NCBI RefSeq assembly: GCF_016429015.1
Contig: NZ_JAELTU010000033.1
Location: 1 to 52,588 of the forward strand
Direction of reading: 5' to 3'
DNA from: Rhizobium sp. ASV20
Lineage (GTDB): Bacteria > Pseudomonadota > Alphaproteobacteria > Rhizobiales > Rhizobiaceae
Length of the DNA: 52,588 nucleotides
Part shown: positions 18,430 to 27,352 of the stretch, piece after piece
Layout: every line of letters begins with the position of its first letter
Position numbering within the stretch: position 1 is the stretch's first letter
Made by a program: the position numbers and the translations under genes
The notes under the pieces: generated by a model
Database searches by the model: none
What the model was told of the DNA's origin: nothing
The model's input: only the letters and a program-made list of their open reading frames with translations

Positions 18430-19638
18430 CTAACGCCTCTTGCTGATTTCGTGGAAGTGTCGAACGGCTTCGGAGCTGAACTCCGGGGAGTTGATGGCAT
18501 GCGGCACCCGAAGCACCTGGCGGTCCTCGGTCTGCTGAACGGTGCTTTCGATGGCGTCGAAGAGGGCGGCGTCGGCTTCCGGATCATGGAACGGCTGGCC
18601 CGGGGCATCCAGAAGCGACATGCCGCCGAGGGGCAGCAGGAAGCGAACAGGTCCGATGCTGCGGTTCAGCCGCTCGCCTATCCACTTGCCCATCGCCACG
18701 TTTTCTTCGACCGTGGTGCGCATCAGCGTGATCTGCGGATTGTGCACATAGAGATTGCGCTGGCGATACTTCTCCGGAACGGTGTCGATGCCGGCGAAAT
18801 TGACCATGTCGAGCGCGCCGCAGGAGCCGACATAGGGCAGCGGCAGTTGCGCCAGGAAGCTGAAACGCTCTTGCGTCGCCGGCAGAATACCGTCGAACAG
18901 CAGATCGCATACTTCGGTCGTGGTGATATCCAGGACCCCGGCGAGATAGCCGGACGAAGCAAGCTTTTCCATCGACTGACCGCCGATTCCGGTCGCGTGG
19001 AACACCAGGCACTCGTACTGGTCGCGCATCTGCTCGACGACCTGGGTGATGCAAGGCGTGGTGACGCCGAACATGGTGAGGCCGAGCGATGGTCTGTCGT
19101 CCTGCTCTGCCTCCTTGCGATTGCGGACCATGCCGGCGATCGAGTTGGCGGCGTTCGACAGAACCGTTCGCGAAATACGGTTTAGCCCGGCAATGTCGGT
19201 AATCGAGTTCACCATCGAAATATCATTCGGACCGACATAGGCGCTGATGTTGCCGGTGGCTACGGTCGAGACCATGACGCGCGGCGTGCCTACCGGCAAA
19301 ACCCGCATGGCCTGCGTGACCATCGCGGTGCCTCCCGAACCGCCAAGGCCGATGACGCCGCCGACGTCCCCGCGCGACAGAATGAAGTGCTCGAAGGCAA
19401 GACCCATCGCCGAAACGGCAGAGCCACGGTCTCCGGTGAAGACCGCCTGGACACCGCCGGGATGGAAGCCGGCGACAGTCTTCGCATCGACATCGACATT
19501 GGCAGACGGCGTCGCCGTCGAGAGATCGACCAGCACAGCGGTCATGCCTTGAGCTCTGATCAGCTCCGCGACGTAGCGCAACTCGTCGCCCTTGGTGTCG
19601 CAAGAACCCGCCACATAAATTGTCTTCGGCATAGTCAT
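18430..19638 (-). CDS. UPF0261 / Tm-1-like ATP-binding domain protein
   Basis: The 402-residue protein matches UPF0261: the opening [19 protein letters not shown], the glycine-rich [20 protein letters not shown], and [18 protein letters not shown], a region involved in nucleotide binding in the Tm-1 N-terminal domain. It is coupled to the TIM-barrel gene, the split form of plant Tm-1. AGGAGG lies five bases before the ATG. The cluster context (BMP importer, SDR, SRPBCC) suggests a catabolic role, but no reaction is known that I can name. It begins 10 bases after the permease gene, so it is transcribed with the importer. Confidence 0.87.
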   Translation of the reverse strand: MTMPKTIYVAGSCDTKGDELRYVAELIRAQGMTAVLVDLSTATPSANVDVDAKTVAGFHPGGVQAVFTGDRGSAVSAMGLAFEHFILSRGDVGGVIGLGGSGGTAMVTQAMRVLPVGTPRVMVSTVATGNISAYVGPNDISMVNSITDIAGLNRISRTVLSNAANSIAGMVRNRKEAEQDDRPSLGLTMFGVTTPCITQVVEQMRDQYECLVFHATGIGGQSMEKLASSGYLAGVLDITTTEVCDLLFDGILPATQERFSFLAQLPLPYVGSCGALDMVNFAGIDTVPEKYRQRNLYVHNPQITLMRTTVEENVAMGKWIGERLNRSIGPVRFLLPLGGMSLLDAPGQPFHDPEADAALFDAIESTVQQTEDRQVLRVPHAINSPEFSSEAVRHFHEISKRR

Positions 19639-19648
19639 CGTTTCCTCC

Positions 19649-20545
19649 TCACGTATTTTTCATTTTCTTTGCCGCCGTGCGCAGCCCCAGACCGATCATC
19701 GCCAGCAGAGTGATGCCGTATGGTGCTATGTCGGTGATCTGATTGGGAAGCCCCTGCCCCTGAAGCCGCAGCCCGATCGCATCTGCGAGGCCGAAGCCGA
19801 AGCATGCCAAGGCGATACCGAGCGGATGGGCGCGGCCCAGCATTACGGCGACCACTGCTATCCACCCTCGCCCGGCCGTCATGTTTTCGGCGAAAAGCGC
19901 AACGGAGCCAAGCGCCAGTTCTGCTCCCGCCAACCCGCAAAGAGCGCCGGCGAAAACAACGATGGCAGTTTGATAGCGGCTCACATTTGCGCCCATCGCC
20001 GCTGCCGCGGACGGGACCTCGCCAATGCCGCGCAGCCGCAAGCCCCAGCGCGTGCGGAACAGGTAGATGTTAACGAGGATCACCAACAGCCATGAGAGAT
20101 AGACGAGGACATTGTGTCCGCCGACAATCGCGCCGAACACCGGAACGTCGGCAAGGCCCGGAAGGCCGAAGCGAGGCAGCGCGGTAACGGACGGATCGAC
20201 GAGCGTGCCGGTTACGCCGAACAGAGCGCTCAGAAGGTAGGTCGTCAATCCGGAGGCAAGCAGGTTCAGGCCGATACCGATGACGATCGGATCGCCGCCG
20301 AACCGCGCGCCGCCGAGGGCAAGCGGTGTCGCGAAGATCGCAGCACTGGCGAGAGCCAGCAGCACGGCGAGTGCCGGTGAGCCGAAGGCGACGCTCGCCG
20401 CAACGACCACGAACGCGCCGACCAGCATATTGCCTTCAAGCGCGATGTTGAAAACGCCGGCGCGTTCGCACAGCGCTCCGGCCATCGCCGCCAGCAGCAC
20501 GGGCGTCATCAGATCGAGCACCTGGGAAAGAAGCATGTTGATCAT
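19649..20545 (-). CDS. ABC permease of the BMP-type importer, second subunit (YufQ/NupQ-like)
   Basis: This 298-residue membrane protein has about eight to nine hydrophobic segments. It opens with LSQVLDLMTPVLLAAMAGAL and ERAGVFNIALEGNMLVGAF, the conserved ERxGxxNIxxEG loop of the branched-chain/simple-sugar permease class associated with BMP binding proteins. It pairs with the permease encoded upstream to form the channel. Its ATG lies 3 bases beyond that gene's stop. The substrate is unknown; relatives carry nucleosides. Confidence 0.88.
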   Translation of the reverse strand: MINMLLSQVLDLMTPVLLAAMAGALCERAGVFNIALEGNMLVGAFVVVAASVAFGSPALAVLLALASAAIFATPLALGGARFGGDPIVIGIGLNLLASGLTTYLLSALFGVTGTLVDPSVTALPRFGLPGLADVPVFGAIVGGHNVLVYLSWLLVILVNIYLFRTRWGLRLRGIGEVPSAAAAMGANVSRYQTAIVVFAGALCGLAGAELALGSVALFAENMTAGRGWIAVVAVMLGRAHPLGIALACFGFGLADAIGLRLQGQGLPNQITDIAPYGITLLAMIGLGLRTAAKKMKNT

Positions 20546-20548
20546 GAT

Positions 20549-21577
20549 CTATCGCTTCCTCAGGAAGATTGGTCGGGCGGCAAGACAGAGAATGATCAAT
20601 GCCTGCAAGACCCATGTAAGAACGGCCGGCAGGCCGAGCGCCCGCTCCATGGAAAATCCACCCACCTGTAAGGCCGAGAAGAATATCGACGTGACGACGG
20701 TGGCGATCGGGCTTGCCATGGCAAGGACCGCAGCCATCAGACCGGACCAGGTGTAGCCCGGCGCAAGCAAAGCGCCATCGGTGAAACGATATTGCTGTCC
20801 GAGTATAAGCAGGGCACCGACCAGGCCGGCCAGAGCGCCGCTCAGGAAGGCCACCCGGCGCGTCTGCCGCGCCAGGTTCGTTCCTGAATATTGCGCGAAG
20901 CGGGCATTGAGACCCGTCATACGCCACTCGAAACCGTTGACGCCGTGCCGGTCGTTGACGATCACAGCAATTGCGACCGCAGCCATGATCACCATGCCCC
21001 AACTGATCGGTAGCTCCAGAATACTGCTGGGCAGACGCGCTCCCGTCGCGACGCGATAGGTTTCCGGCATACCCGTCGATGGGTCGCGCAAGGGATAGCG
21101 AACGAGATAGGATGTTACGCCGCGAGCGATATAGCTCAGGAGCAGGCTCGCGATCAGAAATGGAATTGCGAGGCTTAGCTGAAGGATAGCCGCGATCCAG
21201 GCGTAGAGGCCACCTGCGCACATGGCGGCGAGCAATGCCAACACCACTCTGATGACGCCCGGGGCCGGCAGGTAAAGCGCAACAAGCGCCGCGGCGAGCC
21301 CGCCGACCAGCATCTGCCCGTCGCCGCCGAGATTGACGAGGCCGGCGCGCAATGCGATCGCTGCCGCAAGCGCCATGCCGACCAATGGTACGGCACGGGT
21401 GAACGTCTCGCCCAGTCCTCGCCCGGCGACCGCGCCCGTGATGATCTCACGGTAGACCGAAAGCGGATTGGCGCCGGTCGAGACAACCACAAGCCCTCCC
21501 AGGACAACCGCAGCGACGATGGAGAGCACGATGGCCACCATTCTTGATTTCGTGTCGAGGCCTCCCGCCGTCGTCAT
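20549..21577 (-). CDS. ABC permease of the BMP-type importer, first subunit (YufP/NupP-like)
   Basis: The 342-residue inner membrane protein shows the same permease class: TRAVPLVGMALAAAIALRAGLVNLGGDGQMLVGG in the middle corresponds to the loop that couples to the ATPase. It overlaps the ATPase gene by four bases in an ATGA arrangement, so translation is probably coupled and the subunits made in balance. With the second permease, the ATPase and the binding protein it forms a complete importer. Confidence 0.88.
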   Translation of the reverse strand: MTTAGGLDTKSRMVAIVLSIVAAVVLGGLVVVSTGANPLSVYREIITGAVAGRGLGETFTRAVPLVGMALAAAIALRAGLVNLGGDGQMLVGGLAAALVALYLPAPGVIRVVLALLAAMCAGGLYAWIAAILQLSLAIPFLIASLLLSYIARGVTSYLVRYPLRDPSTGMPETYRVATGARLPSSILELPISWGMVIMAAVAIAVIVNDRHGVNGFEWRMTGLNARFAQYSGTNLARQTRRVAFLSGALAGLVGALLILGQQYRFTDGALLAPGYTWSGLMAAVLAMASPIATVVTSIFFSALQVGGFSMERALGLPAVLTWVLQALIILCLAARPIFLRKR

Positions 21578-23079
21578 GCGCTTTGCACTCCCCCCATCAT
21601 CCAGCCGCCGATGGTGCTTTCGTTCATATCGTTTCCGGTGAGGCTGGCATTGATCCGTCCTTCGAACATCACGAGAATGCGGTCCGAAAGCGCCAGCAGT
21701 TCGTTGAGGTCGGATGAGACCACCAGGATCGCCCGGCCTTTGTCGCGTTCGGCGATCAGCGTCTTGTGAATAAATTCTATTGCCCCGACATCCACCCCGC
21801 GGGTCGGTTCCTCGATGATGATGAGCGGCGACTGGTGTTCGATCTCGCGGGCTATGACCACCTTCTGCATGTTGCCGCCGGAGAGAGAGCCGATAGGCAC
21901 CTGTTCCGAGGTGGTTTTCACCCGGAACTGTTCGATCAGCCTGCGCGCCTGGGTGCGGATTGCCTCTTTGCGAAGAAAGCCGCGGCGAGAGGTGTCGGAG
22001 CCACGATGCGTGCCAAAGACGATATTATCAGCAATCGAGGCTGCGGGGGCAGTTCCCGTCAGATGCCGATCCTCCGGCACATAGGAGATGCCGGCGGACC
22101 GACGATCTGCGATCGAGAAATCGGAAACGTCTTTTCCGGCGACGACCACCGAGCCCACCGCGCTCTCAAGTCCAGTGACTGCTGAAATCAGCTGTGGCTG
22201 ACCGTTTCCGGAAACGCCGGCGATGCCGACGATCTCGCCCGGTCGAACGTCAAAAGACACGTCGTCAACAACCGCAACATTTGCCTTGCGGACCGAAAGG
22301 TTCCGCACAGAAAGCATCGGTGTTGCGGTCGACACCACCTTTGTCGCGACCGTTGGCGGCACATTCCGGCCGATCATGGCGCGGATGATCTCGGCCTCGT
22401 TCGTCTCCGCAGTCGTCAACGTACCCGTCAGTCGACCGTCACGCATGACAGTGATCTCGTCGGTGACGGCGATGACCTCCGGAATTTTATGGGTCACGAG
22501 AATGAGCGCCATGCCTTGGCCTGCCAGATGCCGCATGGCCGTGAAGAGGCTGTCGCGTTCTTGCGGCGTGAGGACTGCCGTCGGTTCGTCGAGGATCAGG
22601 ATCTTCGCCTGACGCGACAACGCCTTTAGAATCTCGAGACGCTGGCGTATGCCGACCGCCAGATCGCGCACACGGCTGTCGGGGTCGATCTCAAGCCCGT
22701 GCTTGGCGCCGAGCTTGCGAACAAAATCGCGGGCGGAATCGGCCGAGACAAACGGACCATTGCCAGGCTCGTTCTGGAACACCAGATTTTCCCAGACGGT
22801 CAGGTTCGGAAACTGCCTGAATGTCTGGTGAACCATGCCGACGCCAGCGGCGATGGCGCTGAGCGGGCTGGCAAAATCCATCGTTTTGCCGTCGATCACG
22901 ATTTCGCCGACATCCGGCTTGATGAGCCCATAGAGGATGTTCATCAGGGTCGACTTGCCGGCCCCGTTTTCGCCCATCAGCGCGTGGATCTCTCCGCTCT
23001 TAACCGCAAGGCTGACGCCGTCATTGGCAGCAAGGCTGCCAAATCGCTTCGTAATGCCCTTCATCTGAAGCAAGGCCAT
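21574..23079 (-). CDS. ABC transporter ATPase with two nucleotide-binding domains (YufO/RbsA-like)
   Basis: This 501-residue protein has tandem ATPase domains. The first (residues about 1-235) has Walker A GENGAGKST and Walker B ILILDEPTAVLTP. The second (about 250-495) has a degenerate phosphate loop (GVSGNGQPQ), signature LSGGNMQKVVIAREI and Walker B LIIIEEPTRGVD. A degenerate second Walker A is usual in RbsA-type ATPases. It follows the binding-protein gene by 18 bases and overlaps the first permease gene. It powers uptake of the unknown substrate of this operon. Confidence 0.92.
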   Translation of the reverse strand: MALLQMKGITKRFGSLAANDGVSLAVKSGEIHALMGENGAGKSTLMNILYGLIKPDVGEIVIDGKTMDFASPLSAIAAGVGMVHQTFRQFPNLTVWENLVFQNEPGNGPFVSADSARDFVRKLGAKHGLEIDPDSRVRDLAVGIRQRLEILKALSRQAKILILDEPTAVLTPQERDSLFTAMRHLAGQGMALILVTHKIPEVIAVTDEITVMRDGRLTGTLTTAETNEAEIIRAMIGRNVPPTVATKVVSTATPMLSVRNLSVRKANVAVVDDVSFDVRPGEIVGIAGVSGNGQPQLISAVTGLESAVGSVVVAGKDVSDFSIADRRSAGISYVPEDRHLTGTAPAASIADNIVFGTHRGSDTSRRGFLRKEAIRTQARRLIEQFRVKTTSEQVPIGSLSGGNMQKVVIAREIEHQSPLIIIEEPTRGVDVGAIEFIHKTLIAERDKGRAILVVSSDLNELLALSDRILVMFEGRINASLTGNDMNESTIGGWMMGGVQSA

Positions 23080-23097
23080 TGTCGTGCTCCGAGATCG

Positions 23098-24117
23098 TCA
23101 CTGAGCCATGGGATCAGGGATAGCGATCGCACCCGATACGATCTTTGCCTGGATTTCCTTGAGCTTGCCGATGACGTCGGTTTCCTTTGCGATCGCGCAG
23201 CCGGAGGCTGCGACGTCCGGTGACATGGCCAGCAGTTCCAGTCCGCCTTCGGCAAGGCCAAAGCTGACTACCGGTTTCGCGGAGCCCTTGAGAATGCCGT
23301 CAATGGTGGCAGGAAGAATGACATCGACGCGCTTGAGCGTGCTGTCGAGGATGGCGCCGGGCGCATCGCCACACTGATTGACATCGAGGCCAATCGCCAT
23401 CGCGCCGGGCTTGTCAGCCACCGCCTTGAAGACACCGCCATTGCTGCCCGCCGCAACCGCATAGATGCGGTCCGCTCCGTTCGAGAGTTGCAATGCAGCC
23501 TGCGTCTGCGCCCTCACCGGATCCTGGAAGGGATTATCGCCGCCGATCCATGAGGTAGGCAGCACGTTGATGTCGGAGCGCACCGCCTTTGCGCCGAGCG
23601 CGAAGGAATCGGTGTAGCGATGCAGAAACGGGATATCGAGGGCGCCGATCACACCCACCGTCTTGCTGCTTGAGGTCAAGGCAGCCTCCGCGCCGGCGAG
23701 ATAGGCGGATTCCTGTTCGCGGAACACGGCGCAGTGAACATTCTTCGGCGCATCCGGAATGCAGGTATCGATGATGACGAAGTTTGAATCCGGGTAATCC
23801 GGTGCCAGATCGGCGATGATATCGCCGAACTCGAAGCCCATGACGGCGATGATCTGGGCCTTCATGTCGATTGCGGCCTGGACGTTCTGTCTGCGGGTAG
23901 ACGGATCGGTCCCTTCGAAGATACGTGCTTTCACGCCGTGAGCCTCTGCGGCTTTTTCGATGCCGATCTTTCCAAGGCCGAGGAACTTGTTCACCCCGAT
24001 GCGGCTGGGCGTGATCAGAACGTAGGCGGCATCTTCAGCCTTGGCCGGAGCCCAAAGCGTTGCAAGGGCAAAGGCGGAACCGAGGCAGATATTCAGGAAT
24101 TTGCTGGTGGTGGTCAT
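23098..24117 (-). CDS. BMP-family ABC transporter substrate-binding protein
   Basis: The 339-residue protein has a clear signal peptide (cleavage near AKA-ED) and the basic membrane protein fold: VLITPSRIGVNKFLGLGKIGIEKAA, QAAIDMKAQIIAVMGFEFGD, then VGVIGALDIPFLHRYTDSF. Family members bind nucleosides or other small heterocycles or sugars. The ATG at 24117 has TTGGAG upstream and is preferred over the one at 24135. It follows the SDR gene after a 72-base gap containing a stable hairpin, as often seen ahead of highly expressed binding proteins. Confidence 0.9.
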   Translation of the reverse strand: MTTTSKFLNICLGSAFALATLWAPAKAEDAAYVLITPSRIGVNKFLGLGKIGIEKAAEAHGVKARIFEGTDPSTRRQNVQAAIDMKAQIIAVMGFEFGDIIADLAPDYPDSNFVIIDTCIPDAPKNVHCAVFREQESAYLAGAEAALTSSSKTVGVIGALDIPFLHRYTDSFALGAKAVRSDINVLPTSWIGGDNPFQDPVRAQTQAALQLSNGADRIYAVAAGSNGGVFKAVADKPGAMAIGLDVNQCGDAPGAILDSTLKRVDVILPATIDGILKGSAKPVVSFGLAEGGLELLAMSPDVAASGCAIAKETDVIGKLKEIQAKIVSGAIAIPDPMAQ

Positions 24118-24164
24118 GTGAGACTCCAAGGGCAAGTAGGTCGCGGGACTGGCGGAACGCAGAA

Positions 24165-24183
24165 GCGCCGAAAGGGTCGGCGC
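24165..24183. repeat. Intergenic hairpin between the SDR and binding-protein genes
   Basis: GCGCCGA and TCGGCGC form a perfect 7-bp stem with a 5-base loop, 7 bases after the SDR stop. Without a run of T on the minus strand it is more likely a partial attenuator or RNA-stabilising element than a full terminator. Confidence 0.5.
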
Positions 24184-24189
24184 GCCGGT

Positions 24190-25029
24190 TCAATAGGGCG
24201 TATCGCCACCATCCGTGTTGATCGCCTGACCGCGAATGATCATCGCGTCGTCGCTGAGCAGAAACGAGATCGTGCGCGCGAGCTCGGCCGGATCGATATG
24301 CCGGCGCAATTGCGAGCTGACGAGCTGCTTGAACACGTCATCGGGAGCCTGATCGACGAGACCGCCATAGGCGACCGCGACCTCGCGGAGCATGTCCGTT
24401 GCCATGCCGCCGGGGCAAACGCAGTTCACATTGATGTCGTTCGGCGCAAGCACTTCAGACAGAACCCGCGTGAAGTTGATCATGGCCGCCTTGCTGGCGC
24501 TATAGGCGAGCGACTGGGTGTGTCCCTTCTTCCCGGCCTCCGATGCCACATTGACGATTGCGCCCTTGATGCCCTTCGCAATCATTGCCTTGGCGACAAG
24601 CCGTGCGGCTTCGAATGCGCCAAAGACGTTGATGGAGAAAATGCGCTCCCAATCGGTCCAGGGCGTCTCAAGCGGATCGACGTGCCGCACGATGGCCGCA
24701 CAATTGACGAGCCCGTCTATGCCACCGAGGCGGCTCTCGGTCTGCGCGATTGCCGCCGCGACCGATCCGGCATTGCTGAGATCGACCACGACGCCCGATA
24801 CTGCTTGCGAAAGAGGACCAAGGGTTGCGATCGCCTCATTCAATGCCTGCTCACGCACATCGCCGATCACGACCGACGCACCTTCGGCTGCCAATAGTTC
24901 GGCCGCCGCTTTACCGGCGCCGCCCGCGCCGCCGAGTACCAGATAACGCTTGTTGGCATGCGACCGCGTTGGCGCGACATGTCGCACGGCCAATGGTGCG
25001 TGTTCGCCCCTAGTGGCAAAAGATCCCAT
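24190..25029 (-). CDS. Short-chain dehydrogenase/reductase (SDR)
   Basis: From the ATG at 25029, which follows GGGAGGAAAAA, the protein has 279 residues. It has the classical SDR elements: the nucleotide loop GGAGGAG at 33-39, the NCAAIV stretch near 109-114, and the catalytic S163, Y176 and K180 (SLAYSASKAAM). The first 27 residues are an extension beyond the usual N terminus. SDRs interconvert alcohols and ketones with NAD(P)H; the substrate here is presumably an intermediate of the pathway of this locus. It is the first gene of the leftward eight-gene operon. Confidence 0.88.
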   Translation of the reverse strand: MGSFATRGEHAPLAVRHVAPTRSHANKRYLVLGGAGGAGKAAAELLAAEGASVVIGDVREQALNEAIATLGPLSQAVSGVVVDLSNAGSVAAAIAQTESRLGGIDGLVNCAAIVRHVDPLETPWTDWERIFSINVFGAFEAARLVAKAMIAKGIKGAIVNVASEAGKKGHTQSLAYSASKAAMINFTRVLSEVLAPNDINVNCVCPGGMATDMLREVAVAYGGLVDQAPDDVFKQLVSSQLRRHIDPAELARTISFLLSDDAMIIRGQAINTDGGDTPY

Positions 25030-25115
25030 TTTTTCCTCCCGTGAGCCTGCTAAGCGAGGCCCTGCATTTCGTTCTCCGCAAACCAAGTTGCTCCATTCTT
25101 AGAGATCTGACAAAG

Positions 25116-25135
25116 TCCACTTGTCGAGAAGTGGA
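25116..25135. promoter_or_regulatory. Palindrome CCACTT-N6-AAGTGG, candidate MocR operator (copy 1)
   Basis: TCCACTT and AAGTGGA are perfect 7-base inverted arms around GTCGAG, in the 112-base gap between the divergent SDR operon and MocR genes and only 6 bases before the MocR start. The same plan recurs at 26997-27016, ahead of the cupin gene. The spacing, symmetry and repetition suggest an operator for the local regulator. Confidence 0.65.
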
Positions 25136-25141
25136 TCAGGA

Positions 25142-26551
25142 ATGAACAGGATTTCACCGGCGCGGATCAGCCGGCTCATTGGCGACTGGCGGACGCTAGA
25201 GGGCAAGATCAGCCAGCAGTTGAGTTTGGCGATCGCGAAGTTGATCGCGGCGAGAGAGCTGCCTGTCGGCGGTCTGTTGCCGTCTGAACGAGCACTTGCC
25301 ACGGCACTTGCGGTGAGCCGGGGAACGGTCGTTGCTGCCTATGCTTCTTTACGGGATGCGGAAGTGCTGGATAGCCGGCATGGCAGCGGCCACCGTATCA
25401 TTGCGGCGGCAACCACCTCCGGTGCTGCGCATACGCGCCTGGCGGGCGAGGTCCTTGCCCTTCCCCAGGATATCGACATGACCAGCGGCGCCTTGCCGCC
25501 CTCGCCCGTTCTCACCCGAATGCTGGCCGCCTTGCGCGGCGTCGACCTTGCAAGTGTCGCCGATGGTCTGGGTTATGACGCTTCCGGCTTGCCAGCGCTC
25601 CGCTGGGCCGTCGCCCGCTATTACACCGACCTGGGGCTTCCGACCCATCCCGACAATATTTTGATTACCAGCGGCGCCCAGCAGGCGGTTTGGCTTCTCG
25701 CCAACGCCCTTGTCGATCCCTCGGATGCCGTCGTTGTGGAAGACCCGGTCTATCGCGGCTCGTTGGAGGCCTTTCGCCGACGCAATGCGCGGATCGTTCC
25801 CGTCGCTGCCACGGAAACCGGTCTGAACATGGTCGAATTGGAAAGGGCGCTCAAGAACCGGCCAAAGCTTCTCTACCTTTTTCCAGAGGCACATAACCCG
25901 ACGGGGCGATCGCTGGACGATGCCAGTCGCCGCAAGCTGGTGGATCTGCTGGAGCGCTACCCGACTTTCCTTGTCGAAGATGGCGCGCAAAACGAGCTTT
26001 CCACCCTCGCCGTAACGACGCCGCGTCCACTCGCGGGCCAGACGAACCCGGAGCTCGTCGCCACGATCGGAACGCTATCGAAGCTATTTTGGGGTGGGAT
26101 CCGCATCGGCTGGATCAGGTCTACGCCTCCAGTCGTGAAACGGCTCGCGAGCTTCAAGGCGGTCAACGACCTCGGTTGCTCGATGTTCGATCAGTATCTC
26201 GCCGTCGGCCTGCTCGAAAACATCGGCGAAGCGCGGGCCTATCGTCACCAAGAGGTTGCCGGCCACCTGAAAACCGCCGAGGATCTCATCACCGAGCGCG
26301 CCCAAGGCCGATGGCACTGGTCGCGGCCTGCGGGCGGCACGGCCATGTGGATCCATATGCCCGGCGTCGATACCGTGGCGTTGTGCCAGGAAGCCCAACG
26401 CCATCGTCTATTCCTGTCGGCCGGCCCCGGCTACTCGGCACATGAGAATTTCGGCGACTTCATCCGCCTGCCCTTCGTCCGCCCGTCGGCGACCATGCAG
26501 TTCGCCATCGACACCATTTGCAATCTGGCGGGCGGGACTTTGCCCGCCTAG
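25142..26551 (+). CDS. MocR-type regulator: GntR winged helix fused to aminotransferase-like domain
   Basis: This 469-residue protein has a GntR winged helix (about 22-86, with LLPSERALATALAVSRGTVVAAYASL) followed by a fold-type I aminotransferase-like domain (about 110-465) that binds pyridoxal phosphate. HNPTG is at 251-255, and the PLP lysine is probably K314 in TLSKLFWGGIRIGW. MocR proteins sense amino compounds or PLP itself and repress or activate neighbouring genes. The ATG at 25142 is chosen although a TTG at 25121 keeps the frame open. The gene sits between the two groups of genes it likely controls, and a repeated palindrome flanks both. Confidence 0.9.
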   Translation: MNRISPARISRLIGDWRTLEGKISQQLSLAIAKLIAARELPVGGLLPSERALATALAVSRGTVVAAYASLRDAEVLDSRHGSGHRIIAAATTSGAAHTRLAGEVLALPQDIDMTSGALPPSPVLTRMLAALRGVDLASVADGLGYDASGLPALRWAVARYYTDLGLPTHPDNILITSGAQQAVWLLANALVDPSDAVVVEDPVYRGSLEAFRRRNARIVPVAATETGLNMVELERALKNRPKLLYLFPEAHNPTGRSLDDASRRKLVDLLERYPTFLVEDGAQNELSTLAVTTPRPLAGQTNPELVATIGTLSKLFWGGIRIGWIRSTPPVVKRLASFKAVNDLGCSMFDQYLAVGLLENIGEARAYRHQEVAGHLKTAEDLITERAQGRWHWSRPAGGTAMWIHMPGVDTVALCQEAQRHRLFLSAGPGYSAHENFGDFIRLPFVRPSATMQFAIDTICNLAGGTLPA

Positions 26552-26564
26552 CCAAGCTATCCGT

Positions 26565-26936
26565 TTACTGCTCCAGGTTCACATAGGATGCCGGGAAGAA
26601 ACGCGGCGTGCACAGGCAGTAGAATTCGAGATCCACAGCGCCCGTATTCTCGATACGCTGTGCCGCGCCGGCCGGTATGACAGCCTGATCCCCCACCTGA
26701 AGATGCTGTTTTACGCCATCGATTTCGAGGATGCCTTCACCTTGGCGGAGGATATACCGCTCGATGACGCCGGTCAGGCTGTGCAGCTGTGTAGTCACGC
26801 CGACCTCGACGCGAGCGACGGCAAGCGACGCTTCCGGCGATGCATCACAATTGTGCAATTCCGTAATATAGCATCGTTCATCGGTCCAGAACTCGCCCTT
26901 ACCGTTCGCGAAAACGATCTTGTCTTCGTCAGCCAT
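26565..26936 (-). CDS. Single-domain cupin protein
   Basis: The 123-residue protein has a small cupin barrel: TTQLHSLTGVIERYILRQGEGIL (first motif region, with one His and one Glu) and VGDQAVIPAGAAQRIENTG (second region, where the usual His is replaced by Gln). Metal binding is therefore uncertain. Such proteins may be isomerases, dioxygenase-like enzymes or small-molecule binders. GGAGG precedes the ATG. The gene converges on the MocR gene with only 13 bases between, and its control region carries the second copy of the palindrome found ahead of the MocR gene. Confidence 0.8.
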   Translation of the reverse strand: MADEDKIVFANGKGEFWTDERCYITELHNCDASPEASLAVARVEVGVTTQLHSLTGVIERYILRQGEGILEIDGVKQHLQVGDQAVIPAGAAQRIENTGAVDLEFYCLCTPRFFPASYVNLEQ

Positions 26937-27352
26937 CAGTTTCCTCCATCATGTTTGAGCCGGCAAACTGAGCCGCGAATGGATGGCTCTGCAAGGACCA
27001 CTTTTTGAAAAGTGGTTCGGGCCTCGTCGTTTTGACAACAATGAGCAAGGCGTCAGCCAAGCCGACATCACAAGTCAGATCGCCACAGCCTCTATTGCCT
27101 GGATGCAGACATCGGCGCAACGATCAAGAGAAATAATTTGATATCAATAGCTTGCATCAAGTTTCTGGCATGAATCACAAGGACATCCAGCCTGCTGGGC
27201 TTTTCAACAGGCAGATCGCCGCACAACAGGATAGCAGTGTTCTCGAATCGATATGACTGCCGCTGTCCCTATGACGTGCTATGCCTTAGGCCTATCTGAT
27301 CCGATGATGGCATTGGCGGCAAGCCGGTCACAGCTGCTGGAGGCACGCGGGA
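26937..27352. other. Control region between the cupin and lyase genes
   Basis: No gene is seen in these roughly 415 bases between divergent genes. Besides the 20-bp palindrome it holds TTGATATCAA (27138-27147), a perfect 10-base palindrome, and CTTG-CAT-CAAG just after it (27151-27161). These are candidate promoter or operator elements for the rightward lyase operon. Confidence 0.4.
26997..27016. promoter_or_regulatory. Palindrome CCACTT-N6-AAGTGG, candidate MocR operator (copy 2)
   Basis: ACCACTT and AAGTGGT are perfect 7-base inverted arms around TTTGAA, 61 bases ahead of the cupin start. The arms and the six-base spacer match the site at 25116-25135. It may also serve the divergent lyase operon, whose start is about 335 bases away. 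Confidence 0.65.

Noticed and set aside
23938..24897. A 319-codon plus-strand frame
   Set aside because: Covers parts of the binding-protein and SDR genes on the other strand and has no recognisable domain.
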